Below are positions 55,401 through 63,715 of a stretch of 64,000 nucleotides of DNA, one piece after another. The stretch is from Spodoptera frugiperda (Eukaryota; Arthropoda; Insecta; Lepidoptera; Noctuidae). Each line of letters starts with the position of its first letter. Position 1 is the stretch's first letter. The position numbers were made by a program, and so were the translations under genes. The notes below the pieces were generated by a model. The model had not been told where the DNA came from. It did not search any database and saw only the letters and a list, made by a program, of their open reading frames with translations. The stretch is taken from contig NC_064230.1 in NCBI RefSeq assembly GCF_023101765.2, forward strand, positions 1,240,001 to 1,304,000. The letters are read 5' to 3'.

Positions 55401-57075
55401 AATCACGGTTTACTCACGTACATTAATTGAGAAAAGCTCTACTAGTTTCGAGTCACAGAGGGACTCTCCATCATGAGCAGACTCTAGTAGACTATACGCG
55501 ACCACGTTACACAGTCTACTGCTTGCATACTTTTCTCCATTAATGTACGTAAGTAAACCGTGATTTTTATTCAAAATTAATTGATTCATATTTAAATACA
55601 GTTTTTTATCACATTGTATAATTGTATAATACCGACCACTAGCATGACGTAATGCGGCGAGTACCCGGTGAGGCCGTGCAGCGTGGTCCGCTGGTACTTG
55701 CTGTGTCCCGCGAGGTCCAGGAACGACACCAGCTTGGCACTCCTCTCGCCGATCCTCTCGGCCGTCATCAGCTCTGAACATCCGTAGTTTACCACGTTAC
55801 CCTGTTGGAAATATAACAAAGTCAAAATCAAAATCAAAATCATGTCACATCATATTTTTAGGCGGCATCATCACTTACCATCAGGCGAGACTCGAAACTA
55901 TTAGACCTTTTCTCCATTAATGTTCGTTAGTAAACCGTGATTTATCTTTATATATATAATTCTTCTGTAAGTGTATGTCACTGAATCTGATGATTTTTTT
56001 GTGTGTGTTCAAGGGGATCTGAGAATGGTTTAGATTCACAATTTTGTCCGCTGGACAATGATTTTTTGATTATTTTTTAATTTATCAGTAGTTGTTGATT
56101 TTAGAATGTTTTACATTGAATCCGACAGACGGCGCTACCAGCGGCCAAACGTCGACCCATTTAATATATAAAGAAAAAAAACCATCAACAGCCTATAAGT
56201 GACCACTACTGACCAAAGACCTCTTCTCACACGGAGAAGGTTTGAGCATTAATCACCACGCTTGCTCAATGCGGATTCCATTAATTTCGTGATTATTATC
56301 ACCCTTCTATTCCATTCGTTTCTTATACTAACCCATAATTCCCATTTCATTTAATTCAATTCTTGCCCTATTAATTCCAGGGATTGAAATCCTGTTGAAA
56401 AATAATGCATGACTCGCATTTGATTTAAGTTTGATTTTATTTAAACCATAATATGCGGCTGTTGTAATGCCGTATTTGTAAAGAGTGTTAAAATTAGCTC
56501 AAAGAAATAAGAAAGAAAGATAAAAAGAAAGAAGAAAACTGTATAATCCTCTCCGTTCTCAATCCATTCCAGTCCACTAATACACACTCACCTGGGCATC
56601 AAACCCGAGTATCTCGTGGCTGAGTGACGATGTCCTCCCACTCTTAACCTCGTGCAGATGTCGGAACATGTTCAGTCGTGCACTGCCTCTGCCGTTGTCC
56701 AATTCACCTGTAAATAAGTTAATTTTAAGAGTGAGAGAGAGTGTGAGAGTTAGAGTGACGAGTGGGAATGAGATTGAGAGTGAAGAGTTAGAGAGTGAGA
56801 AAAGAGAGAAAGAAAAAATGAGAGAGTAAGAAAAAGAGAGAGTGAGAGAATGAGAGTGAGGATGAGATTAAGAGTGAGATTGAGAGTGACATGAGAGTGA
56901 GATTGAGAGTGAGAATGAGAGTGAGAAGGAGTGTAAAGTGAGAGCGAGAGTGAGAGTGAGAGTGAGAGTAAGAGTGAGATAGAGTGAGAGTGAGAGAATG
57001 AGAGTGAGGATGAGATTAAGAGAAAGATTGAGAGTGACATGAGAGTGAGATTGAGAGTGAGAGTGAGAATGAGAA

Positions 57076-57106
<31 letters not shown>

Positions 57107-60100
57107 GAGAGTGAGAGTGAGAGATAGTGAAAGTGAGAGATAGAGAGAGAGTGGGAGAGTAGTTCCAGGGATTCAGTTATGTATGTACCTATGAATTTCA
57201 ACAACATTGATTACCTTGAGTCAGTACTCCTATCAGCGTGGACTTGCCAGCTTCGTTGGCTCCCATCACGGCCACTCGCAGTTCTACGCTCTGTTTCGGG
57301 TCCGGTAACTGAAACATAAATAATACTTTATTAACACTGCTGGCAAAATGATCTTAGACTCTGTTAACCCTTTAACCGCCGCAGTTGTATATAAGCAAGG
57401 TGCTAATTATTTTACAGTAATGCTTATATACAACTGCGGCGGTTAACCCATTAATATTAACAGATTCGTGGACACTATCTCACATGTACTGAGACAACTA
57501 CCTTTTTCACAAAGTACAGTTACAGTGTGGGAGAGCAATGCTTCAGACTGCTGGACCGGCTCGACCGAGAAGTGATACGAAAAGCCGAGCAGGAAACCGA
57601 GTGGAACAAGGCTTGCGTTGTTTGAGTGAGGTTACCGGAGGACCAATTACCCTCTGTTCCCTACCAATCTTCCAATCCCCGATTCCCCAACAACCCTTCC
57701 ATTCACCTTGGTCAGCACTTCATCAGTGTGCTTGGCAGCGGCGATTGCTTACCATCAGGTGATACGTCTGCTCGTTTTCCATAAATAAAACGTTTCTCTC
57801 CTCAACCTGTTTTGTATCTAACGCATCTACCAAGTACTTTTCCACGAAATCATAAAGTTTTCACAATCCAATCCTAAAGACTACCTATATACAAAATGAA
57901 TCGAAAAGAGCAGTTTTAACGGTGTGGGAGATGCCCATGCTTCGGCACTGCAATTGGGCCGGCTCGACCGGAGTGACTACCACGACCGATCTAGATCTAA
58001 ACGACGTGAAAAACTGAAGCTTGCGTTGTGTGTTTGTTTACCCGTTGGGTAATTGGACCTCCGGTAACCTCCTCACCTCAATAATTCTTTTTGTGGGAAG
58101 CCATCTTCCCAGGATGCCCAATTCCCCAACAACCCTTCGATTTCTAAGGTCCAAAAGGCCGGGCGCAGAAGTGATTGCTTACCATCAAGTGATCGTTCGT
58201 AGCTCGTTTACCGGCTAATTCCATAAAAAAAACCATTACCCTCCCACATTAGTCTAATTTCCCACGAAACTCTTAAAATAACTGACGAAAAATGCGAGTT
58301 CAAAGTCAAAGTCAAAATTATTTATTTCAAATAGACCAGGGGCCTTAGTCTGCTATTACAATTGTGTCAGTGCAAGAGGGATGGAGCTATACAACCTACA
58401 TAGCTCCGTCCCTCTCGCACCGCTCACTGCTCAATGAACAACCATTCTGACACAATTGTAATAGTAGACTAAGGCCCCTGGAAGACACTTTTGCACGTCA
58501 AAGCTCTGTCAGTCTCAGTTCTACTTACCTTTCGAACGTATACTTCGGCAACTGCTCGATGTGGCGCGACGCGTCTCGCGGTGACGTGCGTGAGTGTGGC
58601 GCCAAGGGCCCCGGCCATTCTACGTAAAGTGACGAGCGAGCCTCGCAGGGCTCTCGCTCGGAGCCCGACCAGAGCGCCGCAGTCTCTCACTCCCAACACG
58701 TATACTGCGCTGCCACCACCAGATCGGAGACGCCATTTTAACTGGATAAAAGATGGTAAATATGAGTTAGGGTGTTATAGGGTGACCGGTAATTAGTGAA
58801 CGATATTTAAACACGTGATTGTACTCATGATTACAAACAACTTTGCCGAAGAAACTTTTTTTGTATCAATACATCAATAACAAAGTAAAGTAAGTAATGT
58901 TCCAAAATATCTACCTAGTTTCTAGTCTTCCTATAACGCGGGCGCCTCACTGCTAACAGATGATCATGCGAAAACAAACGCGCGCGAAATTTTGTTTTTG
59001 TTGTTTTGTTATTGTGATAAAAATAAAACCAATGAGTATACAAAAAAGCTTTTTCGGGAAAGTTGTTTGTAATCATGAGTACAATCACGTGTTTAAATAT
59101 CGTTCACTAATTACCAGTCACACTATATAATATACGCCCTTTCTTCTAATTTTCTGCCAGTTAAATAATTATAGAGACTTAAAATATTCTGGGTCTTTAC
59201 AGTTTTTATTACATTAGTGTAGGTGTGTTAATCAACGGTTAAAAAATGTCTACATATTAAAATTATTACGTTGGTCGAGTGGTCGCAAGTGCGACTGCCG
59301 AACAAGGGGTCTCGGGTTCGATTCCCGGGTCGGGCAAAGTATTACTGGACTTTTTTCGGATTTTCGAAAATTTCTCGGTAGTAGCACGGAGCCTGGAATT
59401 GTGTCCAGTATATGGCAATAGGCTCACCTCCTATTACATGGGACTTACAACATAAATTATGAAAAGTGGGTGTACATTGTATAGCGGCATTACGTGCCAT
59501 AATGTGCACCTCTGCCTACCCCTTCGGGGATTAAAGGCGTAACGATGTAAAACTTTAAAGGCATCTACTGAAAATTTTCTGCTTTATCCGATAATGGTAG
59601 TGACAAAACACTGTCTAAATCTAAAAAAATATAATTAAAATGTAATTTAAATCGTTTTGATACAACTTCAAAGAATCTAAAAAAAATATCCCCCATACCT
59701 GTGTGACAAGATGCTGGAATCTCCTCTCGCACAGCGAGACCAGTTGCAGCTTATACTCGACGTTACCGAACCTGGGCTCGGGCGGCAGGCTGCCGTACAC
59801 CTCGTCGCCCGAGTCGTCCGGCTCTGACGTACTGGAATACATCATGAACATTATTCTATTTTATTTTACATTGTGAAAACTTACAGCTAAAAACTTAAGA
59901 TAATTAAAAAAAATAATCGCACTAAATGATGGCCAATTACAAGTTTTACAAATATTAAAAAACAATGGACTCGGGCGGCAGCTAATTACTCAAAATGAAA
60001 TTAAAACGAAGTCGTCGGCGTATACAGAGTGTGGTGGAATACACAGGCTAAACATTATCAAAGGTAAGCGTCTTACAAGGTATTAAATTAAGACTTAAAG

Positions 60101-63100
60101 GTAATGTCCGACAGACCCGCATCGCACGCATCAGATCACACGCACTACGACACACACCACACGTAAGCCATTAACATACGCATTTAATACGGATGATGAC
60201 TGAGTCAAAAATAAATTAATACAACTTTTCAATACAATAAAATATTCAAAAATAATCACACTCTCATTCATAAATTTGATGATAACCTAATTTTCGATTT
60301 TTTTCTAGCTAGCTAAAGCCTAGAAATAAGTCTGCTATTTGACGTCAAAAACTTATGACTATGACGTCATAATAGTGTATTTCATACAAAGTTCATAGAA
60401 AATATCATTTTGACAAGTAGGAAACCTGCCTATTGGTTGGCAAAATATAGCAGGATCGATTGCCGGACACAACATATTGTTGGCAAGTTGGGAGAGCCAT
60501 GCTCGGTAAGGGCCTTATCGAAAGGAGTGATACCACGGCCGAGCAGAAAACCGACGTGAAACAACTTTGCATTGTGTTTCATTGTATTAGTAAGGTTACG
60601 TTTTGGGCCCAATTAGCCCCTTCCATAATCTTCTCAATGCCTAATTCCCCAACAACCTTTAAATTCGTAAGCCCAAAAGCCTTGATCCGGAGCTGCGGAC
60701 TACCTAGCGGGTTTACCGGGGCTCCTCGCTCCGACTCGAAAAGCAGGAACGGGGTGGTTTTTAGTCAGTAAGAGTCTGACTTGCCTCTCTCAAGGCGGGA
60801 GAAGTAATTGGATGATTTCGGTCCCCCTCAAAAAAAAAAAACCCAAAAACCAGCAAACTTGTAACGCCTCTGGTTTTCAAGTGTCCATAAGCGGCGGCGA
60901 TTGCTTACCATCAGATAATCCGTCTACTCATTTACCGGCTTATACCACAAAAAATTATACTCACGAATCATCAATAAAATCTTCCAAATCATCTGAACTA
61001 TAGAAGAAATCATTTTCCAAGTCGTTAGCATCGAAATCCCCCGCCAGATACATATCATCCTTCAAAATAACCTTTTCCAATTTATCGATAACATTATACA
61101 CATCCCTATCACGAAACTTATCGATACTCGACACTTCATTCCTCTTATTTTTAATCTTCATTTCATTTTTTAAATCGTTCACATTTTTTCCAATGTTCTC
61201 GTCACAAATTTTCTGGACTAAAAGTTGGTTGTTCCAATTTTTCGTTTCCAAATTGCTGTCTGGGTTGGTTTCTACCCAGGCCTGATTGGGTAAGTCTTTA
61301 AGGGGGGAGATTTTGTTCTTTTTCCGTCTGCATTTGCGTCCGGAGTTTCTTCGTCTCGGTTTCTTGTCGGGGTCTGTTTTATCTGCAAATTAGATTTAGT
61401 TAGTTAGTTTAGTTTTGCAGTCGGGTAAAAAAAGCGAGAGATAAAAGACTTATAAGTAGTTGTTCTTTCATTTAGGTTAAGTTTTTATAATTTTTATCTT
61501 GTTTTTATTTAAAATTTTAATGTACGTTGTGTAATTATAATGTGTATCTTATGGGTTTGAAATGCCTGGAATAAAGAATATTTAATTTTAATTAATTTTT
61601 TTTAATTTTTGTCATTATATTATGACTGAATACTGTACTCATAGACATTTTGTAACACCTTTTATATAACTGTATTCATTAGCAAATAAATCCTTTGATT
61701 TTGACTTTAGGTTTTATTATAACTTTCGTGAGACATACTAAATTAATTATCAAATCAATCTGTTTGATGAACGGTTTGATGAACTGTTTGATACACTGTT
61801 TGACAAACTGTTTGATGAAGTGTTTGACAAACTGTTTGATGCACTGTTTGACAAACTGTTTGATGAAGTGTTTGACAAACTGTTTGATAAACTGTTTGAT
61901 ACACTGTTTGACAAGCTGTTTGATAAATTGTTTGATAAACTGTTTGGTAGACTGTTTGATAAACTGTTTGACAAACTGTTTTGTTTGACGAGGAATTCGA
62001 TTAGTTTCAAGCCAGGCTAGAGGCTCATATTCATGAGCAGCATTCCGCGTCTGCGTCGACCCGGGAATTGAACCCAACACCTACGCAACCGCCGACGAAC
62101 AAGTCTAACGTGCCAACCGCGTCGTGTGTCGCAGAATGCTGCTCATGAATATGAGCCTCTAGCACGACTTGAAACTAGTCAAGTTCCTCGTCAAACAATT
62201 TGACAAACAGTTTATCAAACAGTTTGTCAAACAGTTTGTCAAACAGTTTGTCAAACAGTTTATCAAACAGTTCATCAAACAATTCATCAAACAGGTTATC
62301 AAACAGATTGTCAAACAGTTTGTCAAACAGTTCATCAAACAGTTTATAAAACAGTTTGTCCAACAGTTCATCAAACAGTTTATAAAACAGTTTATCAAAC
62401 AGATTGTCAAACAGTTTGTCAAACAGTTTATCAAACAGTTTATCAAACAGTTTATTAAACAGTTCATCAAACTGTTTATCAAACAATTCATCAAACAGTT
62501 CATCAAACAGGTTATCAAACAGTTTGGCAAACAGTTCATCAAACAGGTTATCAAACAGATTGTCAAACAGTTTGTCAAACAGTTTATCAAACAGTTTATC
62601 AAACAGTTTGTCCAACAGTTTGTTCAAAAGTTTGTCCAACAGTTTATCAAACAATTTATCAAACAGCTTGTCAAACAATTTGTCAAACAGTTTATCACAC
62701 AGTTTATCAAACAGTTTATCAAGCAATTTATCAAACAATTTATCAAACAGTTTGTCCAACAGATCATCAAACAGTTTGTCAAACAGTTTATCAAACAGTT
62801 TGTCAAACAGTTTATCAAACAGTTTATCAAACAGTTTGGCAAACAGCCGATAGCATAATAATTAGTTTCCGTTTTATTACATTTTGTAGGGGGTGGATAG
62901 TAACTGACGTAGATACTACTTTAAGTTAGCCCTGGGGCCTTTATAATATTAGTATTAGTAAAAAGTATAGATTTTTACTCGTGACGTCATCCTTTTAGTT
63001 CTCGAGCGGGTCAATAACCCGGGGCTGTGGAATGGCCTTAGTCTGCTATTACAATTGTTTCAGAATGGTCGATCACTGAGCAGTGCGAGAGGGACGGAGC

Positions 63101-63611
63101 TATATAGCTCCGACCGTCACAATTGTAATAGCAGACTAAGGCCCCTGGTAACCTGCTAGACATTCCACAGCCCCGGGTTAGAAACCCCTTCGATAAATAA
63201 AAGGAGTGACGTCACGAGTAAAAATCTATACTTCTATACTAATATTATAAAGCTGAAGAGTTTGTTTATTTGATTGTTTGTTTGAACGCGCTAATCTCCA
63301 GAACTACTGGTCCGATTTGAATAATTCTTTTTGTGTTGAATAGTGCATTTATCGAGGAAGGCTATAGGCTATAAAACATGACGCTATGGCCAATAGGAGT
63401 CAAGCAGAGCGGGTGAAAGCGCGCGGAAGTAGCTAGTGTTGGAATAAAGGAAATCTCTTACCATCTTCCTTCTTGTTAATCTCGATGAAGTTTTCTATAT
63501 AGCTAACGTCTTTCACTAGGAGATCGGTGCTGAGGTCGGGTTCGCAGAGGAAAGAGGACTCCTCCGGTAACGTCTCGTTCTTCACCGCGGACTTGCGGCC
63601 TCTTCTGCGTC
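43354..63611 (-). CDS. GTPBP2: GTPBP2-type GTP-binding protein (15 exons seen, 828 aa, 5' end beyond window)
   Basis: Exons on the minus strand: 63611-63462, 61382-60965, 59831-59699, 58741-58529, 57308-57215, 56707-56592, 55801-55637, 55308-55144, 49222-49125, 48286-48160, 47293-47179, 46543-46323, 45100-44861, 44383-44288, 43491-43354. Phases agree throughout. The protein has an acidic/basic N-terminal region, then NVEYKLQLVS ... HLVTQLKWRLRSGGG. The G domain follows: P-loop GANEAGKST, GELDNGRGSAR, DLAGH (G3), ISATAG, SKCE (G4 position). EF-Tu-like domains follow (FQIDEIFHV, VVGGLLARGQLREGD, GFQCTVHVGNVRQTA, RFVRCPEYLVRG). These match the GTPBP1/GTPBP2 family; GELDNGRG-ARLN and VVGG favour GTPBP2, a cytosolic Pelota-linked ribosome-rescue GTPase. 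The start codon lies beyond 64000. The 3' end (TAG at 43354-43356) is tentative. Confidence 0.85.
43721..44245. mobile_element. Palindromic MITE with a nested mariner-like element
   Basis: Outer arms: 43721-43775 ('ggttgaaaggctaattgatc', 'aagcgacattatttttgcga') are inverted at 44192-44245. Inside, 43815-44182 has its own inverted ends 'aaagggtgtcccaacaagaa' and 'ttcttgttgggacaccttt'. Its interior encodes a transposase C-terminus (LKKEIGRCINEIPQHLCKTV, then NFIERSRMFQ...GSHLPDVLF) of Tc1/mariner style. Lies in the last intron of the GTPase gene. Confidence 0.65.
44288..44383 (-). CDS. GTPBP2: GTPBP2 exon encoding the C-terminal barrel motif
   Basis: Encodes ASVHVLRHSTVIYPGFQ then CTVHVGNVRQTAIIE, the most conserved strand pair of the C-terminal domain. 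Flanked by 'ttgcag' and 'gtaaga'. Confidence 0.85.
44404..44745. repeat. S2 inverted dimer
   Basis: Starts with the reverse S2 tail ('cggccggtaaacgagcagac'), runs through the S2 body, and at 44690-44745 ends with a forward S2 tail ('ccatcattgcttaccatcag'). The two ends pair as a palindrome. Confidence 0.6.
44861..45100 (-). CDS. GTPBP2: GTPBP2 80-residue exon, lineage-specific insertion
   Basis: Encodes LKQLIEQNLTEKTKNRKNVR, an acidic/basic linker (DVESDERAKDIVID), and ends VLLEDPNDPRGCIYFQ. The 240-base length and phase 0 on both sides make it a possible cassette exon. The last 16 residues align with the family motif after 'GMVMVSP', yet the previous exon also encodes GMVLLAPP. The linker therefore appears inserted within, or duplicates, this strand. 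Confidence 0.75.
45149..45308. mobile_element. Palindromic MITE, PIF/Harbinger-like
   Basis: 'tggtgctcccacacagcggt' and 'tatataacgttatacaacaa' at the left are inverted at the right ('ttgtataacgttatataact', 'gctgtgtgggcgcacca'). The flanks are TTA on both sides, the 3-bp duplication typical of PIF/Harbinger. Confidence 0.6.
45495..45885. repeat. P1 palindromic repeat, both arms
   Basis: Left arm 'cgtaactgtttgacgaggaa'; right arm 'aatttctcgtcaaacagtta', its complement. The centre carries 'cgacccgggaattgaaccca', the complement of a tRNA B-box-like sequence. Compare 61718-62870. Confidence 0.65.
45886..46322. other. Intron sequence, nothing recognised
   Basis: AT-rich. No repeat boundary or coding segment supported. 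Confidence 0.4.
46323..46543 (-). CDS. GTPBP2: GTPBP2 exon, domain after the second barrel
   Basis: Encodes PLEDGSFAPTSVRSIYRN, then APCGWVRAGQCASVGL, then GMVLLAPPRRAPRRPAFGAC. The donor that keeps frame with the next exon is 'ccag|gtgggt' at 46322/46323. A stronger-looking 'gtaagc' 17 bases upstream would shift the frame. GC-rich compared with its introns. Confidence 0.72.
46600..46735 (+). repeat. S3 repeat
   Basis: 'tagcgggtttaccggggctc', 'agcaggagtaggaacggggt' and 'agtcagtaagagtctgactt'. Good match to family S3. Confidence 0.6.
46865..47151 (+). mobile_element. tRNA-derived SINE (S1), full length
   Basis: The head 'ttggcaaagtggttgcaagt' and B-box-like 'gcttgattcccggttcg' come first, then the S1 body ending 'attaaaagcgtgacga'. 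Confidence 0.78.
47310..47515 (+). pseudogene. Possible LINE ORF2 C-terminal fragment
   Basis: One frame reads LRRLALGVWIKGLMQKAVLL followed by KTARVVRMIWLW, similar in style to the last residues of R1/Jockey-group ORF2. It is too short for certainty. Confidence 0.3.
47516..47844. other. Intron sequence, nothing recognised
   Basis: AT-rich, no coding or repeat feature supported. Confidence 0.35.
47845..48092 (-). mobile_element. Non-autonomous Helitron
   Basis: On the minus strand it runs from TCTATACT-like sequence, through 'aagctgaagagtttgtttgt', to 'gcgcgtggaagtagctagt'-type ends (here 'actagctacttccacgcggt' on +). Same family as 4389 and 63225. The 5' side has an expanded TAGTATAT run. 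Confidence 0.65.
48428..48600 (+). repeat. Copy of the repeat at 40267
   Basis: 'caccactgacaaacggtgaa' to 'aagagggctttggtcagcag', near-identical to the earlier copy. Confidence 0.55.
48826..49047 (+). pseudogene. LINE ORF2 C-terminus and 3' UTR fragment
   Basis: The same segment as 8975-9190: 'tcaagcttccttgtgcgaac' to 'ggcccatttaacataaaaaa'. Encodes the ASSFLVRTAREWNSLPESV tail only. Confidence 0.65.
49260..49787. repeat. Degenerate TGTCA minisatellite beside the exon array
   Basis: About 20-base repeats of the type 'gtgtcaggtgtcagtggtca' with many changes. The motif equals the spacer sequence of the 123-bp array next to it, so this is probably the older intronic satellite from which the array spacer derives. 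Confidence 0.7.
49788..55143 (-). repeat. Tandem array of 123-bp units, each a partial GTPBP2 exon plus splice donor plus spacer
   Basis: On the minus strand each unit has 72 bases identical or nearly so to the 3' end of the exon at 55144-55308 (CELAATAV ... LLAASNK). The donor gtgagg and 51 bases of spacer (ATGACAC-type repeats ending 'gactactacaag') follow. I count 40 copies at plus-strand starts from 49788 to 55019, plus the native exon at 55142. Spacing is 123 bases except at about seven places where the spacer gained or lost sequence. Two copies (near 51305 and 52199) carry a longer piece of the exon. The array fills most of the intron between exons 55144 and 49222. Confidence 0.92.
55144..55308 (-). 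CDS. GTPBP2: GTPBP2 exon with the G4 region; source of the array
   Basis: Encodes ISATAGITPITEEHISLLSA, LDLPFFAVISKCE and the helix up to LLAASNK. Acceptor 'ccctag', donor 'gtgagg'. The canonical guanine-specificity motif [NTS]KxD appears as SKCE. Only this copy has the full 5' part and a normal acceptor. Confidence 0.85.
55340..55580. repeat. P1-related palindromic repeat
   Basis: 'gggacatactaaattaactg' and 'tcacggtttactcacgtaca' at the left, and an inverted 'attaatgtacgtaagtaaac' plus 'cgtgatttt' at the right. A diverged relative of P1. Confidence 0.5.
55637..55801 (-). CDS. GTPBP2: GTPBP2 exon with G3 motif
   Basis: Encodes GNVVNYGCSELMTAERIGER, then LVSFLDLAGHSKYQRTTL, ending YVMLV. DLAGH is the G3 (DxxG) switch II motif of translational GTPases. 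The donor is the unusual 'gtcggt', required to keep frame with ISATAG. Confidence 0.8.
55802..56591. other. Intron with repeat fragments
   Basis: LINE 3' UTR fragments ('ggcggcatcatcacttacca' at 55861; 'gcggccaaacgtcgacccat' at 56141). An inverted copy of the 40267 repeat at 56184-56276. No coding sequence. Confidence 0.45.
56592..56707 (-). CDS. GTPBP2: GTPBP2 exon, switch I region
   Basis: Encodes ELDNGRGSARLNMFRHLHEV, then KSGRTSSLSHEILGFDAQ, nearly the family consensus across switch I. Acceptor 'tttacag', donor 'gtgagt'. Confidence 0.88.
56722..57160. repeat. (GAGAGT)n microsatellite next to a splice acceptor
   Basis: About 440 bases of imperfect GAGAGT/GAGAAT repeats. On the gene's strand this is a CT-rich tract ending about 15-20 bases before the acceptor at 56708, so it can act as, or extend, the polypyrimidine tract. 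Confidence 0.8.
57215..57308 (-). CDS. GTPBP2: GTPBP2 P-loop exon
   Basis: Encodes LPDPKQSVELRVAVMGANE then AGKSTLIGVLTQ. GANEAGKST is the phosphate-binding P-loop (G1). Donor 'gtaatc', acceptor 'tttcag'. Confidence 0.9.
57366..57456. mobile_element. Short palindromic MITE with TTAA ends
   Basis: 'taaccgccgcagttgtatat' then 'aagca' is inverted as 'tgcttatatacaactgcggc' then 'ggttaa'. TTAA on both sides suggests a piggyBac-like target, but the TIR is not textbook. Confidence 0.5.
57524..57785 (+). repeat. SINE-like S2 copy
   Basis: 'gtgtgggagagcaatgcttc' to 'catcaggtgatacgtctgct', with internal shortening. Confidence 0.6.
57919..58230 (+). repeat. SINE-like S2 copy
   Basis: 'ggtgtgggagatgcccatgc' to 'agctcgtttaccggctaatt'. 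A variant block 'gtgggaagccatcttcccag' replaces part of the middle. Confidence 0.6.
58339..58479. mobile_element. Hairpin MITE M1
   Basis: Near-perfect palindrome bounded by 'ggggccttagtctgctatta' and its complement. It interrupts the tail repeat at 58292 ('caaatagacca'). Confidence 0.7.
58529..58741 (-). CDS. GTPBP2: GTPBP2 exon before the G domain
   Basis: Encodes LKWRLRSGGGSAVYVLGVRD, then LVTLRRMAGALGATLTHVT, ending AVAEVYVRK. It matches the conserved pre-G region (MKWRL ... LGV.D.G.L.GL) of GTPBP1/2. GC-rich. Confidence 0.88.
58777..59126. mobile_element. TIR DNA element, mariner-like target
   Basis: 'gggtgaccggtaattagtga', 'acgatatttaaacacgtgat' and 'tgtactcatgattacaaaca' are inverted at 59060-59124. 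The TIR is about 65 bases; TA lies on both sides. No ORF inside. Confidence 0.65.
59268..59548 (+). mobile_element. tRNA-derived SINE (S1), full length
   Basis: 'ttggtcgagtggtcgcaagt', 'ggttcgattcccgggtcggg', and the body to 'ttaaaggcgtaacgatg'. The cleanest S1 head in the window. Confidence 0.8.
59699..59831 (-). CDS. GTPBP2: GTPBP2 exon, N-terminal conserved block
   Basis: Encodes TSEPDDSGDEVYGSLPPEP, then FGNVEYKLQLVSLCERRFQH, then LVTQ. NVEYKLxLV...RFxHLVTQ is a family signature. Confidence 0.88.
59832..60477. other. Intron sequence, nothing recognised
   Basis: AT-rich with no clear repeat or coding segment. Confidence 0.4.
60478..60955 (+). repeat. S2 copy interrupted by S3 (60685-60842)
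   Basis: S2 head and body at 60478-60684 ('gttgggagagccatgctcgg' on), a complete-looking S3 at 60685-60842 ('ccggagctgcggactaccta' to 'gaagtaattggatgattt'), then the S2 tail at 60845-60955. The S2 end lies about 10 bases from the donor of the next exon. Confidence 0.6.
60965..61382 (-). CDS. GTPBP2: GTPBP2 N-terminal exon, charged region
   Basis: 418 bases, entering from G|AT and leaving in phase 2 (TC|T) so that it joins the TSEPDDSG exon. Encodes a Lys/Arg-rich start (KKPRRRNSGRKCRRKKNK) and an acidic end (NDFFYSSDDLEDFIDDS). No known domain. A nuclear-localisation-like basic cluster is visible, but its role is unknown. Confidence 0.75.
61718..62870. repeat. P1 palindromic repeat with 12-bp expansions in both arms
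   Basis: Ends 'aactttcgtgagacatacta' (left) and 'tagcataataattag' (right). The centre 61985-62190 is a normal P1 core with 'cgacccgggaattgaaccca'. The left arm (61758-61987, about 19 units) and right arm (62190-62848, about 55 units) are tandem 'aaactgtttgat' and its complement 'atcaaacagttt', inverted to each other. Long open frames here (FDKL/IKQF patterns) are artefacts of the 12-base period. Confidence 0.85.
62949..63240. mobile_element. Inverted-repeat structure holding MITE M1
   Basis: Arms 62949-63032 and 63162-63240 are inverted copies ('gatttttactcgtgacgtca', 'cccggggctgtggaatgg'). Between them is a hairpin MITE M1 (63034-63146). The right arm runs into the Helitron at 63225. Confidence 0.65.
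63225..63437 (+). mobile_element. Non-autonomous Helitron
   Basis: 'tctatacttctatactaata' to 'gcgcggaagtagctag' followed by T, with stem 'gcgggtgaaagcgc'. Good match to the copy at 4389. Confidence 0.68.
63462..63611 (-). CDS. GTPBP2: GTPBP2 most 5' exon in the window
   Basis: Encodes RRRGRKSAVKNETLPEESSF, then LCEPDLSTDLLVKDV, then IENFIEINKKED. Acceptor 'ttatag', donor 'gtaaga'. The first two bases complete a codon from an exon beyond 64000. No domain recognised. Assignment rests on phase and continuity with the next exon. Confidence 0.65.
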
Positions 63612-63715
63612 CTATAATAATAAAGAAGAATAATTAAAAATTGCGTTCCTTCTAAACTTGTATTGTTGTGCCCGACAGGGTCCACATTGTGCCATTGTTA
63701 AGTTTACCACCAATT

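Noticed and set aside
59268..59345. tRNA gene in the head of the S1 SINE
   Set aside because: A- and B-box-like motifs are present, but the sequence continues into a repeated SINE body found at about ten places. No cloverleaf with a clear acceptor stem.
61679..62858. Open frames with FDKL, IKQF or NSLS periodicity on both strands
   Set aside because: They come from a 12-base tandem repeat that is open in several frames on both strands; not proteins.
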